DNA of 23,453 nt from Flavobacteriales bacterium UBA6165. GTDB lineage: Bacteria > Bacteroidota > Bacteroidia > Flavobacteriales_D > Crocinitomicaceae. Position 1 is the stretch's first letter. Each line of letters opens with the position of its first letter. The stretch is taken from contig DIUF01000079.1 in the NCBI GenBank assembly GCA_002422285.1, positions 1-23,453 on the forward strand, in the 5' to 3' direction. The notes under the pieces were generated by a model. It did not search any database, had not been told where the DNA came from, and saw only the letters and a program-made list of their open reading frames with translations. The position numbers and the translations under genes are program-made. Of the stretch, positions 8,405 through 15,637 are shown in pieces.

Positions 8405-9490
8405 TTATTGGCAGGAAAATGTCGTGCCCCCATCTGCTGAATGAGAGGAGCAAAAACTCAGATTGAAGGTATATTGTCCTTCGCAAAGTTCCTTTGTTGA
8501 ACGCTGATCTAAACTTCTAAAATTAGAATTAATACCTGGAGGTTGAACAAAATACTTGAGTTGAACCAAAGTATAACGCGAAGAGAAAATACCAATTCCG
8601 CCCTCTAAATTGGTGTAGTTTGGCTTGTTTTGCGCCAATGAAGTAGAAGGCTGATTGGCAGCAATGAAATTATCCAATTCTACTGAACCAGCAGTAAGAA
8701 TTAATCTAAAAAAGGTGTGCTCACGTCGAACTATACTATTGTCAACAGGAATATTGTTTCTTACCAATTGATAGAACAATTCGCCACTAGCAAAAGCAGT
8801 AACATTATTAGTGGATCCTGCAAAAAACTCACCTAGATTCCACACAAAAAACTTGTCCGCTTGATTGCCATTCACATCAGTTTCTCTGTAGTGAAATTCC
8901 ATTTTATAATTGTAGCGTTTTGCATTTCCTTTTGTCCATGTAAATGGTACAGAGCGATAGTCGTTTTGGTTGCCTCTAAACATGTAAGTCGACTGAGGTG
9001 AGGGCGCAGTGATATTAATATCTTTAATCAATACTGTTTCACCAGTTACGATGTGCTCACCATTATTAATGTTAACATTCAATCGATATTTGGCAGTAGG
9101 CTGAAGACTGTTCACCGGGTCATATTGAAATGTGGTGGTAGCAAAGTAATATACTTTTTGCTCGGGGGCGAAAAAGACACCATTCTCGTCGCGACCATCA
9201 ATAATCGTGTCACGCAATTGCCAAACACGTCCAACATTGCCATTGGCTAAAATTTCAGTTACTGTTGCGTCCACATCAGCAAAATAACTGGAGTCTGGAA
9301 CCTGCGCCATGTCAAAAGCATTTCCCTTTCCCAAAAAAGTCTTGTTGATTTTGATAAAGTGTAGCGAGTCGCTTTGATCCAAAAGTCCAATCACTATTGG
9401 AGTAACTTGGTATTCTCCTATCAAATCAACATCAACTTTACAAGAGAATAGTGAAAGACTTAACAAAGTCGGTAAAATGAATCTACGCAT
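8405..9490 (-). CDS. DUF4249-like outer-membrane-associated lipoprotein
   Basis: This 361-residue protein has a short lipoprotein signal: two arginines, a hydrophobic core and a lipobox-like LFSC with the acylated cysteine at residue 17. The acidic/Lys residues right after the cysteine (KVDVD) resemble the surface-export signals described for Bacteroidota lipoproteins, but the match is loose. The rest is beta-rich and resembles the DUF4249 family, including an early segment about staying 'LLDQSDSLHFIKINKTFLG'-like in composition (residues about 36-54). No function is established for the family; members are often near outer-membrane transport genes, but no SusC/TonB-dependent receptor is visible here. 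A minus-strand TATCTTCG at 9522-9515, one mismatch from TAnnTTTG, may be its -7 box. The gene lies 60 bases upstream of priA on the same strand, yet priA has its own promoter. Confidence 0.7.
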   Translation of the reverse strand: MRRFILPTLLSLSLFSCKVDVDLIGEYQVTPIVIGLLDQSDSLHFIKINKTFLGKGNAFDMAQVPDSSYFADVDATVTEILANGNVGRVWQLRDTIIDGRDENGVFFAPEQKVYYFATTTFQYDPVNSLQPTAKYRLNVNINNGEHIVTGETVLIKDINITAPSPQSTYMFRGNQNDYRSVPFTWTKGNAKRYNYKMEFHYRETDVNGNQADKFFVWNLGEFFAGSTNNVTAFASGELFYQLVRNNIPVDNSIVRREHTFFRLILTAGSVELDNFIAANQPSTSLAQNKPNYTNLEGGIGIFSSRYTLVQLKYFVQPPGINSNFRSLDQRSTKELCEGQYTFNLSFCSSHSADGGTTFSCQ

Positions 9491-9657
9491 GAGTGCATGG
9501 GTTTAAATAGCTTGCGAAGATAGCGAATTTCCAAACAAAAAAACTTTTCGTTCAGATTATTGAGTTAAGTGTATGATTTGAGAAGTGTTAGGTATTCAAG
9601 TACAAACAAGAGCTGCGAGCATCCTACAACAAACCACTAAATTCTCCGTGAAGCAAG

Positions 9658-9685
9658 TTGTGATATCTTGAAAATACTACTTTTG
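9658..9685 (+). promoter_or_regulatory. Probable promoter of the gcvH - VanZ - TonB operon
   Basis: A TTG at 9658-9660 and TACTTTTG at 9678-9685 match the Bacteroidota -33 and -7 elements with a 17-base spacer. The expected start of transcription is near 9690, leaving a short A-rich leader before the gcvH ATG at 9705. The same -7 octamer is used at 11281-11288. Confidence 0.6.
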
Positions 9686-9704
9686 CAACATTAAAAATTT
9701 AACC

Positions 9705-10082
9705 ATGAATATACCATCAGAATTGAAGTATACCAAAGACCACGAGTGGATCAAAGTGGAAGGTAATGTAGCAACAGTAGGAATTACGGATTTCGCACAA
9801 GGCGAGTTGGGCGATATCGTTTATGTTGAGATAGAAACCACCGGCGAAACTTTGGATAAAGAAGAAGTGTTTGGAACTGTTGAAGCTGTCAAGACTGTGT
9901 CTGATTTGTTTATGCCAATTAGCGGTGAAGTTCTTGAATTCAACGCAGATTTGGAGGCCAATCCAGAATCCGTTAACAACGACCCTTATGGTGCTGGTTG
10001 GATGATCAAAATCAACATTGCTGATGCATCAGAACTAGACGCCCTTCTATCAGCCGAAGAATACGCTGCTCTGGTTTCATAA
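9705..10082 (+). CDS. gcvH: Glycine cleavage system H protein
   Basis: A 125-residue lipoyl carrier protein that shuttles the aminomethyl group of glycine between the P, T and L proteins of the glycine cleavage complex in the cytoplasm. The lipoylation site is Lys63 in the conserved GTVEAVKTVSD stretch, followed by the expected SGEVLEFN segment. The N-terminus (KYTKDHEWIKVEG) and the NNDPYGAGWMIK near the C-terminus are also family hallmarks. Length is normal. It heads a plus-strand set with the VanZ-like gene 21 bases downstream. No gcvP or gcvT is in the window, so the rest of the complex is encoded elsewhere. The pairing of gcvH with VanZ and TonB genes is, from memory, a recurrent arrangement in this group. 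Confidence 0.97.
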   Translation: MNIPSELKYTKDHEWIKVEGNVATVGITDFAQGELGDIVYVEIETTGETLDKEEVFGTVEAVKTVSDLFMPISGEVLEFNADLEANPESVNNDPYGAGWMIKINIADASELDALLSAEEYAALVS

Positions 10083-10103
10083 AGCCAGTTCTAGACAGCA
10101 TTG

Positions 10104-10457
10104 ATGAAGCAAAAGATTTTATTGTCCTTGTGGACTGCGCTCATACTTCTCGTCAGTCTCTATCCATTTCAGGCCAAAGAGTCGAAACAGTTCTGGGAGC
10201 ACAGCGACAAAATGGTTCATTTGGTCATGTATTTTGTTTTTTCAATACTGTTAGTCAGAGTCTTGAGCAATCGCCAACACTTTATCACTGCGCTCACAAT
10301 CAGTGGATTATTTGGCATAGTTGTTGAGGCCGCACAAGGGTTAATGGGTTTGGGTCGTGCCTTTGAATTTTCTGATATTATGGCCAATATTCTAGGCGCA
10401 GGTCTAGGTTTGACAGGTTATTATTTTATGAAAAAAAGCACGCCATCAAGACCATGA
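10104..10457 (+). CDS. VanZ-like family membrane protein
   Basis: A small protein of 117 residues with four predicted membrane segments. It matches the VanZ-like fold: SDKMVHLVMYFVFSILL near residues 30-46 provides the conserved D-K-x-x-H-x-x-x-Y pattern, and a later segment has E-A-A-Q followed by R-A-F-E-F-S-D-I-M-A-N-I-L-G-A-G. VanZ itself gives low-level teicoplanin resistance in enterococci, but most family members have no known role and should not be read as resistance genes. I chose the ATG at 10104; a TTG directly before it at 10101 would add one residue. It lies 21 bases after gcvH and 39 bases before the TonB gene and probably shares their transcript. Confidence 0.85.
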   Translation: MKQKILLSLWTALILLVSLYPFQAKESKQFWEHSDKMVHLVMYFVFSILLVRVLSNRQHFITALTISGLFGIVVEAAQGLMGLGRAFEFSDIMANILGAGLGLTGYYFMKKSTPSRP

Positions 10458-10496
10458 TTAAAAATAGTATTAAATTAGCCACGAAATTTAAGTCTT

Positions 10497-11177
10497 ATGG
10501 AAATTAAAAAGAATCCAAACGTTGATGCGGAAAAACAAAGAATACCCTTCGTTTTGTTGGGCTTGTTCTTTACTGCTGCATTCGTGTTTATGGCGTTTTC
10601 CTATCGCTCAGGTGATGGTTCTACTGGCAATGGAGCCGATGATGGAAAAACAAAAGATGTAGAGTTTGAGATGAATGAACTCGACGAACCACCACCACCA
10701 GAAGACACGCCGCCTCCACCGGAAACACCAGAAGTGCCACCACCACCAACAGACGATGTGCGCGAGGTTGAAAAAGAAGACGATCAAACAAAAGTTTCAA
10801 TTGCTCCTCCTGATGTGCCACCACCACCGGTGACAACAGCACCTCCTCCACCCCCAGCAGAAGAAATTTTCGACGTCGTTGAAGAAGAACCGACATTTCC
10901 AGGTGGAGAAGATGCTATGCAGGCTTTCATCAAGAAAAATGTAAAATATCCTGATATGTCTATCCAAATGGGTGACCAAGGTAAAGTTTACGTGCGTTTC
11001 GTTGTTGAAAAAGACGGTAGCATCAGTAATGTTTCCATTGCCCGCGGTGTAACAGCAGAACTCGACAAAGAAGCCATGCGTGTTGTTAAAATGATGCCAA
11101 ATTGGGCGCCTGGAAAGCAACGCGGTCGTGCAGTTAGAACAAACGTGGTTATTCCTATCGTATTCAAATTAGGATAA
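10497..11177 (+). CDS. TonB-family energy transducer
   Basis: A 226-residue protein that couples the inner-membrane proton gradient to outer-membrane receptors. A short cytoplasmic N-terminus precedes one membrane segment at about 18-36. The periplasmic spacer, about 58-125, is rich in Pro, Glu and Asp with repeated PPPP runs, as needed to span the periplasm. The TonB C-terminal domain covers about 135-226 and starts with PTFPGGEDAMQAFI; it includes KVYVRFVVEKDGSISNV and ends in the V-V-I-P-I-V-F-K-L strand typical of Bacteroidota TonB proteins. No ExbB/ExbD genes are nearby. A strong terminator 21 bases downstream marks the end of the gcvH operon. Which receptors it serves is not visible. 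Confidence 0.92.
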   Translation: MEIKKNPNVDAEKQRIPFVLLGLFFTAAFVFMAFSYRSGDGSTGNGADDGKTKDVEFEMNELDEPPPPEDTPPPPETPEVPPPPTDDVREVEKEDDQTKVSIAPPDVPPPPVTTAPPPPPAEEIFDVVEEEPTFPGGEDAMQAFIKKNVKYPDMSIQMGDQGKVYVRFVVEKDGSISNVSIARGVTAELDKEAMRVVKMMPNWAPGKQRGRAVRTNVVIPIVFKLG

Positions 11178-11198
11178 TACACACAAAATAATTTTAGT

Positions 11199-11231
11199 AG
11201 CCCTTCCATCTGTGATGAAAGGGCTTTTTTT
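11199..11231 (+). terminator. Rho-independent terminator after the TonB gene
   Basis: AGCCCTT (11199-11205) pairs with AAGGGCT (11219-11225); after one mismatch the stem continues with CATC/GATG around a 3-base loop. Seven T residues (11225-11231) follow. It separates the gcvH operon from the polysaccharide locus. Confidence 0.9.
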
Positions 11232-11257
11232 GTGAATAGCGAAAATCGAGTAGTTTT

Positions 11258-11288
11258 TTTGCTCATTCTTGAAAAAAGTTTACTTTTG
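11258..11288 (+). promoter_or_regulatory. Consensus promoter at the head of the polysaccharide locus
   Basis: TTTG at 11258-11261, a 19-base spacer and TACTTTTG at 11281-11288 fit the Bacteroidota housekeeping promoter exactly. Transcription would start near 11294, giving a leader of under 30 bases before the TTG at 11321. This is the best promoter seen in the whole plus-strand locus; none as good appears between later genes. Confidence 0.7.
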
Positions 11289-11320
11289 CTCTGTGACTGA
11301 CCTGGCGAAGCTGTGCCCAG

Positions 11321-11866
11321 TTGCAAACAATTCCCAATATTTTGCTAGAAACACTCATCACATCCAAGACTAGAATTCGGATTCTGCTCAAGTTTTTCTT
11401 AAACCCAGAAACCAAAACTCATTTACGCGCTTTGGCTACAGAGCTCAACGAGTCTTCGAATGCTGTGCGTGTGGAATTGAATCGCCTCACTGAAGCGGGT
11501 ATGTTATCGAGCGCCAAGGAGGGCAACAAATTGTTGTATCGTGTGAACGAGCTGCATCCGCTATATGAACCCATCAATACGATGATCAAACAATATGTGG
11601 GGGTAGATGAAATTATCTCGAACGTCATCAAGGGCTTGGGCAAAATTGAAAAATTGTACCTCACAGGTTCGCTGGCCAAAGGATTGTCTACAGACATCAT
11701 CGACATTGTTTTGGTTGGCGACTTGAACCAAGAATATTTGTTGAGTAAAATTGCGAAAATTGAACAAGGCATTGGCAAAAAAATTCGCTACATCGTTTAC
11801 AGTGCAGCAGAAGCTAAGGTGAAAAAATTCAGTTCATCAGAATATTTGTTGATTTATGCGCCCTAA
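11321..11866 (+). CDS. Winged-helix regulator with a nucleotidyltransferase-like C-terminal domain
   Basis: A 181-residue protein with two parts. Residues about 8-75 form a winged helix-turn-helix of the ArsR-like kind (THLRALATELNESSNAVRVELNRL, then a basic wing EGNKLLYRV). Residues about 108-165 resemble the minimal nucleotidyltransferase fold: GSLAKG at 116-121 corresponds to the GS motif. The acidic pair appears as D125-I-I-D128 rather than the usual DxD spacing, so catalysis may be lost. The track of homology suggests a DNA-binding regulator of the downstream genes. The start is uncertain: TTG at 11321 or TTG at 11342, the latter giving MLETLITSKTR. Its stop overlaps the start of the antiterminator gene (TAATG at 11864-11868), so the two are translationally coupled. 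Regulatory target is inferred from position only. Confidence 0.75.
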   Translation: MQTIPNILLETLITSKTRIRILLKFFLNPETKTHLRALATELNESSNAVRVELNRLTEAGMLSSAKEGNKLLYRVNELHPLYEPINTMIKQYVGVDEIISNVIKGLGKIEKLYLTGSLAKGLSTDIIDIVLVGDLNQEYLLSKIAKIEQGIGKKIRYIVYSAAEAKVKKFSSSEYLLIYAP

Positions 11867-12321
11867 TGATGGAAAAGAATTGGCTGGCCATATATACCAA
11901 GTCGCGCGCTGAGAAAAAAGTGGAAGAACGGCTCTTGAAAAACGGAATTGAGGCCTATTGTCCGACTTACACCACGCTCAAACAATGGAGCGATCGCAAA
12001 AAGAAGGTTGAACTGCCGCTGATTCCATCCTACGTTTTTGTGCATGTGGATGAACGCGAACGGAACCAAGTGCTGCAAGACCCAGGTGCCATGAATTTCA
12101 TTTTTTGGCAAGGGAAACCCGCTGTGATTCGACAAGAAGAAATCGAAGCCTTGAAAAGCACCATGCATCATGTAGAAATTCCTGAAGCCCATATTGGAGA
12201 ATACCTTGTTGTAGAGCACGGCGCCTTCAAAGGGCAAGCGGGTAAAGTAAAACACATCACAGGCAACAACGTGGTTTTGGTTTTGGAAAGTTTAAATATG
12301 ACGATAAGATTGAGGCGGTAG
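11866..12321 (+). CDS. UpxY-family NusG-like transcription antiterminator
   Basis: A 151-residue NusG paralogue. The NGN domain covers about 5-105 (WLAIYTKSRAEKKVEERL, then AYCP and the PLIPSYVFV strand), and a KOW domain fills about 112-151. NusG paralogues of this kind bind elongating RNA polymerase and let it pass terminators inside long operons. UpxY proteins do this for Bacteroides capsule loci, one protein per locus. Its position directly ahead of gmd, within the same transcript, fits a locus-specific role. The ATG at 11866 overlaps the previous stop by one base; a second ATG at 11869 is equally possible. The last codons (AGG CGG TAG) overlap a sequence resembling the ops element used by enteric RfaH. 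Confidence 0.9.
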   Translation: MMEKNWLAIYTKSRAEKKVEERLLKNGIEAYCPTYTTLKQWSDRKKKVELPLIPSYVFVHVDERERNQVLQDPGAMNFIFWQGKPAVIRQEEIEALKSTMHHVEIPEAHIGEYLVVEHGAFKGQAGKVKHITGNNVVLVLESLNMTIRLRR

Positions 12322-12324
12322 TGG
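12314..12324 (+). promoter_or_regulatory. ops-like sequence at the antiterminator/gmd junction
   Basis: GGCGGTAGTGG matches ten of eleven positions of the enterobacterial ops consensus GGCGGTAGYNT, which pauses RNA polymerase and recruits RfaH. It lies on the coding strand just where the NusG-like gene ends and the biosynthetic genes begin. No ops site is established for Bacteroidota UpxY proteins, and an 8-base core match can arise by chance, so this is only suggestive. Confidence 0.25.
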
Positions 12325-12344
12325 AAAAAAATAAAATTACAAGC

Positions 12345-13430
12345 ATGAAAAAAGCATTAATAACAGGTATCAATGGACAAGATGGCTCATATTTAGCAGA
12401 GTTTCTTTTGGAAAAGAACTATGAGGTGCATGGTATCATCCGACGAAGTTCAACTTTTAACACAGAGCGCATCGAGCATTTGTATATTGACGAGTTGGTA
12501 AAAGACTTACATAAAAAACGGAAAATTAACCTGCACTACGGCGATATGACGGACTCAACAAGTTTGATTCGTTTGGTGCAACAGATTCAACCCGATGAGA
12601 TTTACAATTTGGCGGCACAATCTCACGTAAAAGTTTCCTTCGATATGCCAGAATATACGGCAGAAACAGACGCTGTAGGCACATTGCGTTTGCTCGAGGC
12701 CATTCGTATTTGTGGATTGGAACAAAAAACCAAAATATACCAAGCTTCAACTTCAGAGCTTTATGGTAAAGTACAAGAGATTCCGCAAAAAGAAACTACG
12801 CCATTTTATCCACGTTCGCCTTATGGTGTAGCCAAAATGTATGCTTATTGGATTACTAAAAATTACCGCGAATCCTACAACATGTTTGCAGTAAATGGCA
12901 TCCTTTTCAACCACGAATCGGAGCGCAGGGGAGAAACTTTTGTGACCCGGAAAATAACATTATCGGCATCGCGCATCAAACATGGTTTGCAAGAAAAACT
13001 ATACCTCGGGAATCTCAATGCCCTACGCGATTGGGGTTATGCTAAAGATTACGTTGAATGCATGTGGCTGATGTTACAACAAAATGAGCCCGAAGATTAC
13101 GTGATTGCAACAGGCGTTCAATATTCCGTGCGCTATTTCTGTGAATTGGCATTCAAAGAGGCAGGTATTGAGATCGAATGGCAAGGCGAAAATGAAAATG
13201 AAAAAGGCATTTGTAAGGCCACAAGAAAAGTGTTGATTGAAGTCGACCCAAACTATTATCGTCCTGCAGAAGTTGAAACTTTATTAGGCGATCCAACAAA
13301 AGCAAAAACGCAATTGGGTTGGGACCCGAGTCGAACATCCATAGAAAGTTTGGTGAAAATCATGATGGAACACGACTTGAATTATGTGGTTCGATTTAAA
13401 GATAGGGATTCGAAAATCAAATACGAATAA
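12345..13430 (+). CDS. gmd: GDP-mannose 4,6-dehydratase
   Basis: A 361-residue short-chain dehydrogenase-type enzyme that converts GDP-D-mannose to GDP-4-keto-6-deoxy-D-mannose in the cytoplasm. The N-terminal NADP-binding loop is GINGQDG at 8-14. The active-site set is STSELYG at 135-141 (Thr136, Glu138) with Tyr160 and Lys164 in SPYGVAK. The family hallmarks HYGDMTD, YNLAAQSHV and FNHESERRGETFVTRKI are all present. I start at the ATG at 12345 because the homologous sequence begins at MKKALITG; a GTG at 12321, overlapping the previous stop, would add eight unlikely residues. The gene is followed three bases later by the fucose synthase gene, which uses its product. Confidence 0.97.
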   Translation: MKKALITGINGQDGSYLAEFLLEKNYEVHGIIRRSSTFNTERIEHLYIDELVKDLHKKRKINLHYGDMTDSTSLIRLVQQIQPDEIYNLAAQSHVKVSFDMPEYTAETDAVGTLRLLEAIRICGLEQKTKIYQASTSELYGKVQEIPQKETTPFYPRSPYGVAKMYAYWITKNYRESYNMFAVNGILFNHESERRGETFVTRKITLSASRIKHGLQEKLYLGNLNALRDWGYAKDYVECMWLMLQQNEPEDYVIATGVQYSVRYFCELAFKEAGIEIEWQGENENEKGICKATRKVLIEVDPNYYRPAEVETLLGDPTKAKTQLGWDPSRTSIESLVKIMMEHDLNYVVRFKDRDSKIKYE

Positions 13431-13433
13431 AAC

Positions 13434-14384
13434 ATGAAGATATTAGTTACTGGCGGAGCTGGATTTTTAGGGAAAAAGGTGGTTGAAGAACTGACCATTC
13501 AATATCCGGAATCCGAAATTATCGTGCCTAGGTCATCCGAGGTGGATTTACGCGAAAGAAATGAAGCTTTGGATTACTTTGCCAAAACAAACGCCGACGT
13601 GGTTATTGGTATCGCAGCTCGTTTAGGCGGCATAGGCGATAACAGAAAAAACCCAGCCTTTTACTTCTATGACAACATGATGATTGGGATGAACACCATA
13701 GATGGAGCGCGTTTATCTGGCGCATCCAAATTGGTGCTTATTGGCACTGTGTGTAGTTATCCAAAAATCACCCCAGTACCATTTAAAGAAGAAGATTTGT
13801 GGAATGGATATCCAGAAGCCACGAATGGTGCGTATGGTATCTCGAAAAAAGCTGTTGCAGAATATGCTCTTGCTGTGAACCAACAATTCGGACTTCCAGT
13901 GGTAAACTTGCTGCTCACAAACCTCTATGGCCCGGGAGATGATTTCAGAGAAGAAACATCTCATGTCATTCCTGCTTTAATCAAGAAGATTCTCGATGCA
14001 AAACGCCAAGGCATCAACCAAATCACTGCTTGGGGAGATGGTTCGCCAACTCGCGATTTCATGCATGTCCGTGATGCTGCAAAAGGCATAGTGAACGCCA
14101 TCAGATGCGATTACAGCCAGCCCATAAATCTCGGGAGCGGACAAGAAGTTTCAATCAAAGAACTCTATGATTTTCTGTGTAAATATTTGAATTTCGAAGG
14201 AACAGTCTTTTGGGACTCCTCTTACCCCAATGGCCAACCCAAAAGACTACTCGATATCAGTAAAGCAAAAGAATATTTGGATTTTGAACCAAGCATCAGT
14301 TTTGAGGCGGGAATCAATGAAACTATTCAATGGTATATCAATAATGAAGAACATCTCAATAGTTTGAGCCCAAAACACGGATAA
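13434..14384 (+). CDS. fcl: GDP-L-fucose synthase
   Basis: A 316-residue epimerase/reductase that turns the gmd product into GDP-L-fucose with NADPH. GGAGFLG at 7-13 binds the cofactor. By alignment with the E. coli enzyme, Thr105, Cys107, Tyr134, Lys138 and His177 occupy the catalytic positions: GTVCSYPK, YGISKK and SHVIPALI. The normal serine of the Ser-Tyr-Lys triad is thus a threonine, a conservative change. NLYGPGDDF and GDGSPTRDFMHV are also typical. Three bases separate it from gmd, and its stop overlaps the next start (TAATG at 14382-14386). Together the two genes supply fucose, or a close GDP-6-deoxyhexose, for the surface glycan. A related GDP-sugar reductase is a less likely reading. 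Confidence 0.9.
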   Translation: MKILVTGGAGFLGKKVVEELTIQYPESEIIVPRSSEVDLRERNEALDYFAKTNADVVIGIAARLGGIGDNRKNPAFYFYDNMMIGMNTIDGARLSGASKLVLIGTVCSYPKITPVPFKEEDLWNGYPEATNGAYGISKKAVAEYALAVNQQFGLPVVNLLLTNLYGPGDDFREETSHVIPALIKKILDAKRQGINQITAWGDGSPTRDFMHVRDAAKGIVNAIRCDYSQPINLGSGQEVSIKELYDFLCKYLNFEGTVFWDSSYPNGQPKRLLDISKAKEYLDFEPSISFEAGINETIQWYINNEEHLNSLSPKHG

Positions 14385-15544
14385 TGGATATTGTTACAAG
14401 AAAACTTGCCTATTTATGGCTGCGGTTTGTTGAAATCAGCAGCAATACCATTGTATACTTTTATGCCTTGCTTTTCAAGCGAAAACAACAAGGGGAAATA
14501 AAAAAAATCGCTGCCTATTGGTATACCCCAATTGATCGAATAGGTGCAGATTTAAGGTTTGGGGAATGGAAATCATTTTTTGAAGAAGATGGTTATGGCT
14601 ATACTAATTACCATTGCAACACTTTTGAGGATTATGTCAAGTATATCGAAAAAGGATCAAAAACGAAACGCTACCTTTATTTCGCTAGATGTATAATTAG
14701 TCGTTTACCGCAAATTTTAAAAGCTCATCACCATGATTGTGTGTGGATAGACAGGGGGATAATTCCTTTCTATCCAAGAAAAAACGCCTTTCTCGAGAGA
14801 CAAATTAGAAAAGTTGTTTTAAAGTTAGTCATTGACACTACAGATGGAGGTGATTATCAAGCCAATCCAAAATTAATGGAAGACACTTTTAAACAGGCCG
14901 ACGAAATCACTGTTGGCTACAAACATCTGAAAGAAATTTACGAAGATAGGTTTAAAGTAACTCAAGTATTCTGGACAATTCCAACCACTAATTACATCAT
15001 TAAATCAACGTATTCCATAAATGAGAAACCTGTCATCGGCTGGATGGGGTCTCCAGGAAACTTTCAATATGTCCGAGAAATTCTGCCTCAACTAAAAGCA
15101 TTGGCTAGCTCTCACAACTTTTTGTTTCGCTACCTCTGTCGCGAAAATTACGATGAAGAAATGCATGGTATCGACGTTGAGCACCATTACTATGGTGATG
15201 ATTATTACAAACTCATCGGAAGCTTTGACATCGGTATTTCACCTTTTTTAAAAGACGATTTGCGTTCAAAAGGGAAAATAGCCATGAAGCATCAGGAATT
15301 TCTACTCATGGGAATTCCACAAGCTTGTTCACCTGTAGCTATTTCCGAATTTGTTGTGAATAATGAACATGTGAGCATTGTTGAAAATAAAGATGATTGG
15401 TACTTCGCTATAAAAAACCTGCTAGAAAACGAATCGCTCCGACAAAAATTTGGTGATGCATCAAAGAACCTGTTTCAGAAGTATTACACCTACCCTTCTC
15501 AATATGAAAAATTAAAAACAGTGTTGACAAAAACAATTCCTTAA
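14384..15544 (+). CDS. Glycosyltransferase, GT-B fold (GT4-like)
   Basis: A 386-residue probable glycosyltransferase that would add one sugar to the growing glycan at the inner membrane. A hydrophobic stretch at about 8-32 may anchor it to the membrane. The C-terminal Rossmann lobe begins near IGWMGSPGNFQYV (about 221-233), and the donor-binding region near 291-320 contains KGKIAMKHQEFLLMGIPQACS, where the conserved EFL-x-G-I-P replaces the classic E-x7-E motif of GT4 enzymes. Only this lobe is clearly recognisable. The start overlaps the fcl stop by one base. Base composition drops sharply at its start compared with fcl. Donor and acceptor cannot be inferred. Confidence 0.75.
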   Translation: MDIVTRKLAYLWLRFVEISSNTIVYFYALLFKRKQQGEIKKIAAYWYTPIDRIGADLRFGEWKSFFEEDGYGYTNYHCNTFEDYVKYIEKGSKTKRYLYFARCIISRLPQILKAHHHDCVWIDRGIIPFYPRKNAFLERQIRKVVLKLVIDTTDGGDYQANPKLMEDTFKQADEITVGYKHLKEIYEDRFKVTQVFWTIPTTNYIIKSTYSINEKPVIGWMGSPGNFQYVREILPQLKALASSHNFLFRYLCRENYDEEMHGIDVEHHYYGDDYYKLIGSFDIGISPFLKDDLRSKGKIAMKHQEFLLMGIPQACSPVAISEFVVNNEHVSIVENKDDWYFAIKNLLENESLRQKFGDASKNLFQKYYTYPSQYEKLKTVLTKTIP

Positions 15545-15637
15545 ATTGGATTTAAAATGTGTTTCAACAAAACAAAGCATTTGAATTGACTTCTAATTCG
15601 AATGAACAACTAATATTAATAAAAGATATTCCGAACA

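Noticed and set aside
8397..8411. Perfect 6-bp palindrome CCAATA/TATTGG over the stop codon of the DUF4249 gene
   Set aside because: Short, A/T-rich and without a T tract; expected by chance in a sequence of this composition.
10104..10457. Reading the VanZ-like gene as an antibiotic resistance gene
   Set aside because: The family is broad, the van cluster genes are absent and the context is a gcvH/TonB operon.
10621..10896. Antisense open frame opposite the proline-rich part of the TonB gene
   Set aside because: It is a mirror of the repetitive CCA/CCT codons of the TonB spacer and has the composition of a shadow frame (Leu/Val/Arg-rich), with no recognisable domain.
11419..12255. Antisense open frames opposite the two regulator genes
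   Set aside because: They lie wholly within clearly coding, family-recognised genes on the plus strand and show no domain of their own.
12321..12344. GTG start that would extend gmd by eight residues
   Set aside because: The added residues have no counterpart in the family, while the ATG at 12345 gives the standard dehydratase N-terminus directly ahead of the cofactor loop.
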